NCBI RefSeq assembly: GCF_003286085.1
Contig: NW_020825410.1
Span: 116,001-180,000 of the forward strand
Source of the DNA: Drosophila persimilis
Taxonomy: Eukaryota > Arthropoda > Insecta > Diptera > Drosophilidae
Reading direction: 5' to 3'
Length of the DNA: 64,000 nt
Below, piece by piece: positions 49,479 to 60,002 of the stretch (the stretch's first letter is position 1; the number at the start of each line of letters is the position of its first letter). The notes beneath the pieces are model-generated. The model did not search any database. It worked only from the letters and a program-made list of their open reading frames with translations, and was not told where the DNA came from. Made by a program: the position numbers and the translations under genes.

Positions 49479-51945
49479 GTGCCTTGACCCATCTCCAGAG
49501 GGAGATCAATACTTCGCTTCCGCTCTAGACAGTGAATTAAGGGAATGTAATCAATTAAGATTGGAACACTTAAACGACGAAGAGAGGGAAGAGTTAAAGA
49601 AGGTCTTATATGAGTTTAAGGATGTGCAGTACAGAGAAGGTGACAATTTGACTTTCACAAGTACAATCAAGCACGAGATCAAAACTCCACATGAAGACCC
49701 GGTCTACAGACGACCATACAAATATGCCCAGATACATGATCAGGAGGTAAACCAGCAAATCAAAGATATGATCAGGCAGGGAATAATTCGAAAGTCGAAT
49801 TCTCCTTACTGCTCGCCCATATCTATGATTCCGAAGAAGATAGATGCTTCAGGAAAGCAAAAATATCGAATGGTAGTAGACTATAGAAGTCTAAATGAAA
49901 TAACAGTTAAGGACAAATTCCCAACTCCAAGAATGGATGAAATCCTAGACAAACTAGGTAAATGTCAGTATTTTACGACAATCGATTTAGCAAAAGGTTT
50001 CCATCAAATACCCATGGAACCTAGCTCAATCCCCAAAACTGCGTTCTCCACTAAGCATGGACATTACGAGTTCACTCGTATGCCCTTTGGGCTAACCACT
50101 GCCCCAGCTACCTTCCAAAGATGTATGAACAATCTGCTAGAAGAGTTAATCTTCAAAGATTGCTTTGTATACTTAGATGACATCATTATATTTTCCACTT
50201 CATTGGAAGAACACTTGTTTTCACTAAGGAGAGTATTTGGAAAGTTGAGAGACGCCAACTTGAAGCTACAAATGGATAAATGTGAATTCATGAAAAAGGA
50301 AACTGAATTCCTAGGTCATGTAGTCACTACCAAAGGAATAGTACCAAATCCAAATGAACATGAAATAAACTATTCAGCCATCGAAAAGGAATTATTAGCG
50401 ATCGTATGGGCAACCAAGTACAAGATACAAAGCGATCATAAACCCTTGATTTGGTTGAACAACCTCAAGGAGCCAAATATGAAATTACAAAGGTGGAAAA
50501 TAAAACTGAATGAGTTTGATTTTAAAATGAAATATCTACCAGGCAAAGAAAATCATGTAGCTGATGCCTTATCAAGGGTAAAGATTAATGAAAATCTCCT
50601 GGGAGAAGCTTCCAATAGCGTTGGTGCAACTGTACATAGCGCACAGGAAGACAATCTAAATCACATTGCTATCACGGAAAGACCAATTAACTATTACAAT
50701 CGGCAAATTGAGCTAATAAAAGGCAATGAAGATAAGGTAGAAACAATTCGTTATTTTCACAAGCTAATCATCAAGATCACGTATAAGGAAATGACTAACA
50801 CCTTAGCGAAGGATATAATAAAGGAATATCTATGCACCAAAAAGAGCGCATTATATTTCCATAACGAAACAGATTTTCCTCCATTCCAAAAAGCCTATTT
50901 AGAAATCATTAATTCTAACAATATAACCAAAGCTATTAAATCAAGCACGAAACTCCTAGATATTCAGAATTACGCTGAATTTAAAGAAACCATATTAAAG
51001 AATCATAAAGGCTTACTCCATCCAGGGATAGAGAAAACCGTCAATTGGTTTAGGGGAAAATACTATTACCCGGATTATCAAAAACTAATCCAAAACATCA
51101 TAAACGAATGTCCGACTTGTAATATTGCCAAAACAGAGCATAGAAATACGAAGTTGGCATTCGAAACTACACCGGAAATACTGAACATCAGAGAGAAATA
51201 CGTCATGGATTTCTATATGGTTGGTAACCAACAGTTCCTATCATGTATTGACGTATACTCGAAGTTTGCCACTCTTGTAGAAGTAAAAAGTCGTGACTGG
51301 TTAGAAGCAAAAAGAGCCATCATGAAAGTTTTTAACGAGATGGGCAAACCAATTGAAATCAAAGCCGATAAAGATTCAGCTTTTATGTGCACAGCATTGC
51401 AAGCATGGCTGAATGCGGAAAACGTCAAAATAGAGATCACTTCCAGCAAAAATGGAATATCTGACGTAGAAAGATTTCATAAAACAGTAAATGAAAAATT
51501 AAGAATAATATCTAGCGAGGATAACACAGAAGATAGATTCACGAAGTTTGAATTAATTCTTTATACTTATAATCATAAAACCAAACATAATACCACAAAT
51601 AGGACACCAGCTGATATATTCATTTATGCAGGCTCACCTGATTATGACACACAACTAAATAAAGTGAATAAAATCACTCAATTAAATAAAAACCGCATAG
51701 AGTATGAAGTAGATACCCGCTATAAACTATCACCTCTAGTTAAGTCTAAGGTAACAAATCCTTTCAAAAGTACGGGTGAAATTAGACAGGTAGACGAAAA
51801 ACATTATGAAGAAAAGAATAGGGGTAGGAAAATAACTCATTATAAATCAAAATTCAAGAAAAAGAAGAAATCTAATAGAAGCAAATATAATAATTCCAGA
51901 GAAACCGAGGAAGTTAATGGAATCGGCGAACTTCAACACAATTAA
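49432..51945 (+). pseudogene. Element H pol: RT, deleted RNase H, integrase
   Basis: Open for 837 codons. RT is complete (KYRMVVDYRSLNE, FTTIDLAKGFHQI, FVYLDDIIIF). At PNPNE/HEINYS (about 50362) about 100 residues that should hold the thumb, the connection and the first RNase H Asp are gone, with NE as the overlap. A second loss of about ten residues lies at ATK/YKIQSDH. Integrase is complete: H..H in HKGLLHPGIEK, CPTC, D in YVMDFYMVG, D in KADKDSAFM, E in ISDVERFH. The tail is lysine-rich. The reading frame stays open through both losses. Confidence 0.9.
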
Positions 51946-53332
51946 AATCCTCATCTTCCTCATAATTACCATCGTAATGGCACAGGGCCAAAACATAGAA
52001 ATAAATTCTATAAAATCCCAAAACGGATATATGATATTCAAAACTGGATCGATCAACATACCTATCAATTACGAATACCATTATCTAACTGTTAATGTAA
52101 CTAAAACCGAAGAACTATACCAAAATTTGTTAAGGCAAGCCACTAAATTCCAGGACATAATCCAAATAAAATATCTAGTAGACAAATTGCAAAGAGAAAT
52201 GAACGGGCTAAAAATAACCAAAAGAAATAAAAGAGGCCTAATCAATATAGTAGGAACAGCCTACAAATATCTCTTTGGAACACTAGATCAGGAAGATAAA
52301 GTCGATTTGGAACAAAAAATAGAAAATTTAGCCAGCCATAGCATTCAAATGAATGAACTAAATTTGGTAATAGATGCAGTTAATAGCGGAATAAACGTTA
52401 TAAACAAACTAAATGAAGAAAAAGACAGGAATCAACAAATAGAAATTTTGATATTCAATCTACAACATTTCACAGAATATATCGAAGATATAGAACTAGG
52501 TATGCAATTAACTAGGCTCGGTATATTTAATCCAAAATTATTAAAACAAGACTACCTGGAACAAATAAATTCTGAGAAAATACTAAATATAAAAACCTCC
52601 ACATGGCTAAAATCCGATACCAACGAAATTCTAATAATTTCCAACATTCCCAAAGACATTACAAAAGTACCAATCTATAAAATCGTGCCGTATCCAGACG
52701 AATTAAATAACATGTTAACAGATATGACATACGACAAGTACTACATAAAAAATGAAGAAGTATTTGTTAAAGAAACTAGATTGAAAACCAATGACAATTG
52801 TATAAAAGGAATTTTAATGCAAACTCCCACTAAATGTCCATATTCCAAAACTTTTCAAAACTTTCAAATAAACTTTATTGAACCCAATATACTAATCACG
52901 TGGAATCTTCCAAAAACAACGCTAAATCAGAATTGTGTAAACCAAGAAATCATAGCGGAAGGAAATACCATTATAAAAATCTACAACTGTTCAATCCAAT
53001 TAAATGAATTTACAATATCAAACACAATGTTAGATTTTGCCCAGAATGTTTATGTCAACAACAACATAACTAAAATAAAACCACTGTCGTATGTCCAAAC
53101 TAATGAAATAATTATGCAATACACCACATATAGTAACCTATTACAAATAAGTCTACTAATTTCATTTGTCATAATTATATTAGTACTACTAAGTTATGTA
53201 GCTGTTAAATTTACGAAAACTTCTAAAAGAGTCACGGTTAAATGTATAAACCCTATAATAGAAGCAGAAGAGGAACCAACCTCAGCCACCGCACTTGACA
53301 CCCCGTCACTATACCCGAGGGTAATCGCCTAG
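51917..53332 (+). CDS. Element H envelope protein
   Basis: 471 codons, intact, overlapping the end of pol by 29 nt. An N-terminal hydrophobic signal peptide (ILIFLIITIVMAQGQ) is present. A dibasic furin-type site RNKR near residue 110 is followed by a Gly/Ala-rich, fusion-peptide-like stretch. Paired cysteines and several N-glycosylation sites lie in the C-terminal ectodomain. One membrane anchor (LLISFVIIILVLLSYVAV) near 430 is followed by a short tail. This is the layout of insect errantivirus envelope proteins of the baculovirus F-like type. It would be made from a spliced mRNA. Confidence 0.92.
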   Translation: MESANFNTIKILIFLIITIVMAQGQNIEINSIKSQNGYMIFKTGSINIPINYEYHYLTVNVTKTEELYQNLLRQATKFQDIIQIKYLVDKLQREMNGLKITKRNKRGLINIVGTAYKYLFGTLDQEDKVDLEQKIENLASHSIQMNELNLVIDAVNSGINVINKLNEEKDRNQQIEILIFNLQHFTEYIEDIELGMQLTRLGIFNPKLLKQDYLEQINSEKILNIKTSTWLKSDTNEILIISNIPKDITKVPIYKIVPYPDELNNMLTDMTYDKYYIKNEEVFVKETRLKTNDNCIKGILMQTPTKCPYSKTFQNFQINFIEPNILITWNLPKTTLNQNCVNQEIIAEGNTIIKIYNCSIQLNEFTISNTMLDFAQNVYVNNNITKIKPLSYVQTNEIIMQYTTYSNLLQISLLISFVIIILVLLSYVAVKFTKTSKRVTVKCINPIIEAEEEPTSATALDTPSLYPRVIA

Positions 53333-53359
53333 GGACAGGCTAATAACAAACGTTGGGGG

Positions 53360-53954
53360 AGTGACATATCCATAATTCCCCACATCCCATACACATTATG
53401 TTTATGTACAATTCATCCACCCCATCCACACAAGTAACAGGACCCCACTCAAGAATCAATAACTGTTTCTTCCCATACTCCAAGCTAGGGCCCCCCATAA
53501 TATAAACAATGGACCACATTGTTTCAGCAACATTAGAATCACGCCACTCTCGAGAAATCGATTCTTTAGAATCACGCCACTCATGAGGACCAATCAAAGC
53601 TAGACATAAAACCAAGGAGTATCACATTCCTAGCTCCGTCATGTAATGCAACACCGATCGCCAGCAGTGGATGCCTTTCATCAAAGCCGACGCATCCCCA
53701 AATATCGATCCAGGCACGTACGCCACCGACACGAAGATGCAGCCGAGGAAAGAAACGCCCGAAGCCAGAGTCGGGAGTTCCAAGAGAAGGGCTCATGGAA
53801 ACTAGCCAGCAGCAGAGAGATCAGTTCCGTTTGAGACAAGCAGACCGAAAGTCAAGTCGGGGAATTCATTTAAATCTTGTGACATAAAGATATTTAAGTT
53901 GTAAAATAAAAGTCTTTGTTAAAAAACTTAAAATCGAGTTGCGGATATTTAACT
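53360..53954 (+). repeat. Element H 3' LTR
   Basis: 595 bp, matching the 5' LTR throughout. It is preceded by a G-rich CGTTGGGGG that acts as the end of the polypurine tract, and followed by the ATAT duplication at 53955-53958. Confidence 0.95.
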
Positions 53955-54097
53955 ATATATATTTTTTTTTCTTTTTAGTCAATTATTAGAGTATTGAACT
54001 TTAATTAATATTGATAAAATTTAAAAGTTATTTGAATATAAATGCAGAATAGTATATTTTTATGGTTTATATTTATGTATGGCCATACTAAAAATGA

Positions 54098-54997
54098 TTA
54101 ATAATTGCAAATCTTTAACCTATCCTTATGTACTTTCTGAGTTTTGTTTTTATTATCGGAGATTATGACGTTATCTCTTTCTCCGATACTTTCTACTCTA
54201 TATGGTCCTATATATTTAAAATCTAGCTTATGTCCTGTTTCATTTTTCAATAAAACTTTATCTCCTACAGCTAAATTTAAATCTTTTAACTCTAAGTCAT
54301 ATAGCTGTTTATTTTTAATTTTATGCTCCTCGAGCATAATCCTTGCTCGTTTATATGCTATTTCTAATCTATATTTACTCTCTTTAGAGTAATCATCTAT
54401 GTTATATAGAGGTGCTATTCTATCTATAGTATTAAATTGAACTGGTAAGTTTGAAGTCTTACCGAAAACTAGCTCATATGGACAATAATCATGTGCCATA
54501 GAGGGGGTTGTATTAAAACAATATACGAAGTATTGCAGCCATACATCCCAATCTGATTTGTCAGCTGAGATGTATGAGCGTATGAACTCGTTAAATGTTC
54601 TGTGGCTTCGCTCCACGGTTCCTACAGTCTGGTGATGATGTGCAGTAGAAGTTATGTTTTTGATGTTTAGATTTTTACATAAGTCTTCAATTATTGAATT
54701 TTTATATTCTGTTCCCATGTCCGTAATGAACGTCTTCATTGGACCGTACTTTAGAATAAAATTTTCAAAAATAGCTTTAGCTACTGTATTTGCACTTTTG
54801 TTTCTAATAGGTATGGCAACAAGGTATTTTGTCAGGTCACATATTAAGGTGACTGCATATTCATTTCCTTGTTCTGATTTAGGAAGTGGACCGATCGTAT
54901 CCACTATTACCCTATCAAAAGCCATGTATGGTGTTTCTGTAATAGTCAATGGAGTTATTGTGTGCTTGGTTACTTTAGCTTTTTGGCATTTGGACAT
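54098..54997 (-). CDS. Element G pol: integrase core and C-terminus
   Basis: 299 codons. It begins in the zinc finger (KCQKAK), then the catalytic core with D in VIVDTIGPLP, D in FITDMGTEY and E in VGTVERSHR. A capsular C-terminal region follows with VGDKVLLKNETG and FKYIGPYRVESI (GPY module). It ends at TAA, with about 140 bp to the H insertion side. A one-base shift at about 54990 separates it from the upstream frame in the middle of the HHCC finger. Confidence 0.88.
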   Translation of the reverse strand: MSKCQKAKVTKHTITPLTITETPYMAFDRVIVDTIGPLPKSEQGNEYAVTLICDLTKYLVAIPIRNKSANTVAKAIFENFILKYGPMKTFITDMGTEYKNSIIEDLCKNLNIKNITSTAHHHQTVGTVERSHRTFNEFIRSYISADKSDWDVWLQYFVYCFNTTPSMAHDYCPYELVFGKTSNLPVQFNTIDRIAPLYNIDDYSKESKYRLEIAYKRARIMLEEHKIKNKQLYDLELKDLNLAVGDKVLLKNETGHKLDFKYIGPYRVESIGERDNVIISDNKNKTQKVHKDRLKICNY

Positions 54998-56010
54998 TTT
55001 CGTATGTAATTGGTTATTTCTTTAGTCATACCTTTCCAAAAATAATGTCTTTTGACCTTGGCCAAGGTTTTTGTTATGCCTGTATGTCCTCCTTGTATGG
55101 GATCATCATGTAATGTAGACAGTATTGCTTCTTTTTCTTTTTCATTTTTAATTAGGGTCACCGGGTTGAGTAGCGCTACTCTTATTGTTCGTAATATTTT
55201 ATTGCCCATATTTTTAAAATTATCTATTGAAATGTATTCAAAGATATTTTCCCACGGTGCCACTTTGAGTTGGCTGATTTTTTGTTTACCGGCTTGCGTT
55301 TCAAGCCTTTGGAAAAACTGACCTAAGTCAAGGGTTCCATTAGTATACAAATCGCTAACATCATATCTTGCAGTAATTTTTTTTCCATGTTTGAAAAGAC
55401 ATAAATTATTATTTACATGCAAGGTCACTACTTTACGTACTTCGTCATTGTTGATGACTTCATATACGTTGGGCTTTGAAGCTTTTGTTAGAGATTGCCT
55501 AGGCAATTCTATTTGTTCTTTTCCTGCGCAGGATTTCTGTCTACTCTGTTGCCTGGTAGTGACTTTCAGGACTTTATTCGTTTTTTGTATGTTTTTCAGG
55601 TCTGTGATGGTTATTCTTGATAACGCATCTGCTACATGATTATCTTTACCCTTTAGATACTCGACTGTAAAGTCGTATTCTTCTAATTCGAGCCGCATGC
55701 GTGTGAGTTTTGAGCTGGGATTGACCATTGAAAATAGGTATGTTAGTGGTCTGTGATCCGTTTTTACTGTAAAGTGTTTACCATAGATATATGGTCGAAA
55801 ATGGGTAATTGCCCAATGAATTGCTGCTAATTCCTGTTCTGTAGTACTTTTGTTACTTTCACCTTTTGTGAATGAACGTGATGCATATGCTAATGGGAGT
55901 TGGAGTCCGTTATGGTTTTGAGTTAAAACCGCTCCACATGCTTGTTTACTAGCATCGGTGATTATGCAAAATTCTTTCTGAAAATCTGGGTACTGTAACA
56001 GAGTGTAACA
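54970..56010 (-). pseudogene. Element G pol: RNase H to integrase zinc finger
   Basis: Open from about 56000, though the first ATG is at 55728. RNase H: FCIITDASKQACGAVL, E in TEQELAAI, VKTDHRPLTYL, then LKGKDNHVADALSR. The integrase N-terminal finger starts GGHTGITKT with a HYFWKGM core. The frame is lost after YIRKC by a shift. The upstream joint to RT is destroyed by the inverted repeat at 56012-56100. Confidence 0.85.
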
Positions 56011-56011
56011 T

Positions 56012-56100
56012 TCAACTGAATGTCAAAATGCATTCCAATATTTAAAAGATACCATAAGTTTATCTTTTAAATATTGGAATGCATTTTGACATTCAGTTGA
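56012..56100. repeat. 40-bp perfect inverted repeat inside G pol
   Basis: Arms 56012-56051 and 56061-56100 are exact reverse complements, with a 9-nt loop CCATAAGTT. The right arm is normal pol sequence (minus-strand codons around WSTECQNAFQYLKD). The left arm is an inverted copy of it. Confidence 0.96.
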
Positions 56101-56709
56101 CCACTCAAAGGGGACATTCTTTTTACATAATCTAGTTATGTGCCGGGAATAGTCGGCGAAGTTTTTAATAAAACGTCTATAATAATTGCAAAATGCAATA
56201 AATCGTCTAGCGCTGTCCGCATCATGTGGGACTGGATAGTTTTTGATGACGTCATATTTCTTGTCATCTGGCAAGATTCCTTTATCTGTGCATTTATGAC
56301 CAAGAAAGGTCACTTCATGCATAAAAAATGAACATTTTTGTGGATGTAATTTTAGGTTGTGTTTCCTACATATCTCAAAAATATCTGTTAGGTTTTTAAG
56401 CATATGTTTTTCGGAACAACCCATGACGATTAGATCGTCCATATACAGGAAGGCTTGCGAAGCTTCAAGTCCAGAGAATGCTATAGTCATCATTCTTTGA
56501 AATGAATTCGGCGCTATTTTTAAACCAAATGGTAGTCGCGTGAAGCGATATGAGCCATTGCTCGTTGAAAAAGACGTTATATTTCGCGAACTTTCTTCTA
56601 GTTCGATTTGATGAAAACCTGACATTAAGTCAAGGCATGAGAAATACTTTGCTCTAACTAGTTGATCCAAAATGTCATCAATTCTAGGTAGTGGAAATTT
56701 GTCGGCCAG
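56023..56709 (-). pseudogene. Element G pol: RT central part
   Basis: It starts ADKFPLPRIDDIL at the break, with the RT N-terminus missing. It contains the first catalytic Asp (FSCLDLMSGFH), FTRLPFGLKIAP, FLYMDDLIVMG, and the thumb with FLGHKCTDKGILP and FIAFCNYYRRFIK. It ends in nonsense created by the inverted repeat. Its left neighbour sequence (from 56710) includes AGAGCGCGAGGGAAGATA, an 18-bp match to the G LTR, so the break may be a deletion into LTR-like DNA. Confidence 0.85.
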
Positions 56710-57484
56710 AGCGCGAGGGAAGATAGTTTTTGCTCTTTGCCTTTATAGGGGTTGTTGCTCATATTGCTCATATTTTTGAATTCGTTTGTTTCTCGTTACA
56801 ATTGTTTTTGGTTTATACTTTTGTTCATTTAGAATTTGCCTTAAACATCTCTATGGTTATTTTTGTGGACGCACCTCATCCATTATGGTCCGGTCCGAGA
56901 CGGTTGTGCCTATCCTGTCCAGCCAGACTCGGACCGTACCGCAGTGCCACCGCCGGCCGTTCTCAGCGCGCAAGCCCCTTAGGGCGGAGGGCGACGAGGG
57001 GGCGCCGCTCACGAGAGCGTGCTGCTTGTGCTTTACCATCTGATGGACTGATGGACCGTATTGTCCATTGGCCATTGGCCGTGTTGGAAGTCGGCCTTGG
57101 CCTGACCCGGAGCTGGTGCTACCGATGCCCGTCTACCCACTGATGGCTGGGTCAGGGACGGAGAGGAGGCGGTTCCGTGTGGCACGGGGCTGTGGTGGGG
57201 ACCTGGCGCGTCGGCGATTACACGAACGGGACACACACACCAATGCATTTTGAAGTTTTCATATTTTCTTTTTTTTGTACGATTTTTTTTTTAGAGTTTT
57301 TGCAGTTGTCCTGATAACACACGATGATGAACATACATTATCTACTAGGTCACATTTAGGTTAGTCTTCTTTTTTTTTAGTGTATTTTTTTATGTATTCT
57401 TTTTTTTTTAGTTTTTTTTTTCGCATTGATATACTTTGGTCTGATATTCCTCCTTTGTCATTGCCAAGTCCGCTATGTTCGTTT
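56710..57484. other. Element G, unassigned GC-rich and T-rich sequence
   Basis: The left 170 bp are T-rich. A GC-rich block (56880-57240) follows, with overlapping frames on both strands and no domain I recognise. Then come T-runs. No gag homology is seen. Confidence 0.4.
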
Positions 57485-57712
57485 TTAAACTCTATCTAAA
57501 TTGTTTGCCCTACTCATATATTTCTTTTTAATTATCTTATTATGTTTTACATACAATGTTAAAAGGAATTGTAAAACACTGACAATGGTTAAAATCAGAA
57601 GTAATAACCAGAGTGCATTGAGATCATCCCTGTGGTCTTTTATTTTGACATTATTGACCACATTGGCCGTATTGTCTTTGGTCTGACTATCGTCAGAACC
57701 GAACCAACCCAT
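57485..57712 (-). CDS. Small membrane-anchored ORF in element G
   Basis: 75 codons. It begins MGWFGSDD: Gly2 and Ser6 fit the N-myristoylation pattern, so the first residues may be acylated. A polar segment of about 30 residues follows, then one strong hydrophobic helix (LNALWLLLLILTIVSVLQFL) and a basic tail with KKK. It lies on the element's sense strand upstream of RT. I recall similar short MGWF-type ORFs in some fly retroelements but cannot verify this here. No catalytic motif. It could be a particle-targeting or virulence-like accessory protein; the function is unknown. Surrounding DNA is low complexity, yet the ORF itself is balanced. Confidence 0.6.
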   Translation of the reverse strand: MGWFGSDDSQTKDNTANVVNNVKIKDHRDDLNALWLLLLILTIVSVLQFLLTLYVKHNKIIKKKYMSRANNLDRV

Positions 57713-57922
57713 GGTGATGATTTTCTCTCAAAAACTGGTTTCTACAATGTTGGGGGGGTTTTTTTTTTTAAATTATCTGCTATTCGTTTATTCTTTTGAA
57801 TAATAAAAAAAATTATTAAAAATTTTTTTTTCATGAACACACATATCTACATACCCTTTCTTTTTTTTATACTCTTTAAAATTCCATCAATATAATTTTT
57901 TGTTATATATATATATATATTT
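57713..57922. other. T-rich and TA-rich sequence
   Basis: T-runs, a GGGGGGG/TTTTTTTT stretch near 57755 and (TA)n at about 57905 next to the DINE-1. No gene. Confidence 0.6.
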
Positions 57923-59046
57923 TTATACCCGATACTCAAAATGAGTATTGGGGTATATTAGATTTGTGGTAAAAGTGTATGTGTGTAACGTCCAGAAGGA
58001 ATCGTTTCCGACCCCATAAAGTATATATATTCTTGATCAGCATCAATAGCCGAGTCGATTGAGCCATGTCTGTCTGTCCGTCTGTCCGTCTGTCCGTCCG
58101 TCCGTCTGTCCGTCTGTCCGTCCCCTTCAGCGCCTAATGCTCAAAGACTATAAGAGCTAGAGCAACGATGTTTTGGATCCAGACTTCTGTGATATGTCAC
58201 TGCTACAAAAATATTTCAAAACTTTGCCCCGCCCACTTCCGCCCCCACAAAGGGAGAAAATCTGTGGCATCCACAATTTTAAAGATACGAGAAAACCAAA
58301 AACGCAGAATCGTAGAGAATGACGATATCTTTTAGACTGCGGAATCTGAATTGGATCGTATTATTATTATAGCCAGCATCAAGAAAACAATTTCATTTTT
58401 TCTCGCCCTGTCTCTCTCTAACACACACGTAGCATAGGCGGCTTTGCTTAGAGTAAAACATTAGCGCCTAGATCTCAGAGACTATAAAAGCTAGAGCAAC
58501 CAAATTTGGTATCCACACTCCTAATATATCGGACCGAGACGAGTTTGTTTCAAAATTTCGCCACACCCCCTTCCGCCCCCGCAAAGGATGCAGATCTGGG
58601 GATATTCATAAATCTCAGAGACTATTAAGGCTAGAGTAACCAAATTTGGTATCCGCACTCTTGTTAGATCTCACTATAAAACGTATATCGCAAAATTTCG
58701 CCCCACCCCCTTCCGCCCCCACAAAGGACGAAAATCTGTTGCATCCACAATATTGCAGATTTGAGAAAACTAAAAACGCAGAATCATAGATAATGACCAT
58801 ATCTATCAGATTGCTGAATCTGGATCAGATCAGATAATTTTTGTAGCCAAAAGGAACAAATCAATTTGCATTGGCTACGCAGCGCCCGACGTCACGCTCA
58901 GACTGATTTTCTGTCTCTCTCGCACGCACTCTTTGTCGTGTCGTTTAATATTAGACGCCGCCTGCTGGAGGAGAGCCATACTGACTTAGTATCGGGTATA
59001 ACCGTAGAGTTGCGGTCTCCGAAGCAACTCACAACGTTCCCCCTCG
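57923..59046 (+). mobile_element. DINE-1/INE-1, full-length, inside element G
   Basis: From TATACCCGATACTC (an inverted TACCCGATACTCA/TGAGTATTGGGGTA end) through the GTCTGTCCGTCC run to the GAGTTGC...GCAACTC hairpin and ACAACGTTCCCCCTCG. About 1.12 kb. It is the reference copy used here to define empty sites in the others. Confidence 0.92.
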
Positions 59047-59376
59047 TTTTTTTAATATTTGACCAAAATGAAGGAAGGAAAAAAAATGTTAAGGGACATG
59101 TGATCGATTTACAGGTTTTTCATTATATAATTCAACATCGATCACATGGTTTTAGTAATAGCCTAACAGGGGTTAGTATTTTCAAGTTGCACTTTAAGGG
59201 TGCTTCAACTCGAGTTAGAAAATTATAATTATTGGCAATATGAGGCATGGCATTTCTGCAGCTCATTTGCGTTACTTCGCACCAGTGCGAAGTTGATCCT
59301 TTGTTCGTCTTTTTTTTTTGTCGTGCCCGGTACTCAGCTATTGTGAGTGGGCGAGGTCCATCGTTTGGATACACTT
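59047..59376 (-). pseudogene. Element G, possible gag/pol junction remnant
   Basis: A minus-strand frame of 80 codons (59132-59374) starts MYPNDGPRPLTIAEYRARQ. The PLTIAEYRA text resembles the start of pol in Gypsy-type elements, but the following residues do not give a recognisable protease active site. A partial remnant; weak call. Confidence 0.35.
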
Positions 59377-59427
59377 TTAAAGCCTCTTGTAGGCTGAGTG
59401 CATCCCTTTGCTCGGTAGGAGCAGAAT

Positions 59428-59547
59428 CTGTTGGTCCATCGACGGTGCAAGGGGCGGTCCTATGCCACTCGCACTTATATTATTGGCCTGTTGGTCCATC
59501 GACGGTGCAAGGGGCGGTCCTATGCCACTCGCACTTATATTATTGGT
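59428..59547. repeat. 60-bp tandem duplication
   Basis: Two exact-looking 60-bp copies starting CTGTTGGTCCATCGACGG. In frame on the minus strand, they duplicate 20 residues of a Pro/Ser/Gly-rich segment. Confidence 0.9.
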
Positions 59548-59599
59548 CCTTGCTGGGTCTGGTGGGGCCAGTGCTGGTCTTCGCACAGGTTTTATGTTG

Positions 59600-59984
59600 C
59601 GTGTACGCTCTTTGTAGCGCGGGCTGTTAAATCTCCTTGGGTATTATATATTTCTGGCCGCATTGTAGTCCCCAAATTTAAGGTATAAATTATAATCCAA
59701 CATGGTTTTGTGCGTAATATCGTCGGGTCTGGCGAAACGGCTGGTTTGGCTTTCTGCTGTGTGTTTTCCTTGGCACTGGCACTGGGGACAACACTATTTC
59801 AATAGTTTTTCCAATTCATCAATTTTCTTTTGACTGTGTCCGATTTTTAAAACGAAATCACATAGTATTATATTTTTTTTTTCGGCCATTCTTTGTCTTT
59901 ATTAATTTTAAAACTTTTTTTTTTTTTTTGAAAAAATTTTTTTTTTTAATCCTTAGGTCGATCCATCGCGTAGGACATATATCG
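59600..59984 (-). other. Element G leader region
   Basis: Between the primer site and the remnant frames. It holds A/T runs (A10-A12 on minus near 59917-59946) and no gene. Confidence 0.5.
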
Positions 59985-60002
59985 GTCCTGTCACGGTCGC
60001 CA
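59985..60002 (-). other. Element G primer-binding site (tRNA-Arg)
   Basis: Sense strand TGGCGACCGTGACAGGAC directly follows the LTR and is complementary to the tRNA-Arg 3' end, as in 412 and mdg1. Confidence 0.93.

Larger units (their letters stand above)
47250..53954 (+). mobile_element. Element H: 17.6/297-like errantivirus, youngest insertion
   Basis: A plus-strand element in the 3' untranslated part of G, flanked by ATAT. 595-bp LTRs start AGTGACATATC and end AACT, and the tRNA-Ser primer site directly follows. gag, protease, RT/RNase H/integrase and env are present. The LTR pair looks identical throughout. Pol has two deletions in RNase H and a frame change after protease, so it cannot have supplied its own enzymes in this form. 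Env is fully open. Confidence 0.93.

Noticed and set aside
56857-57253. GC-rich frames on both strands as gag of G
   Set aside because: No capsid or zinc-finger features; composition explains the open frames.
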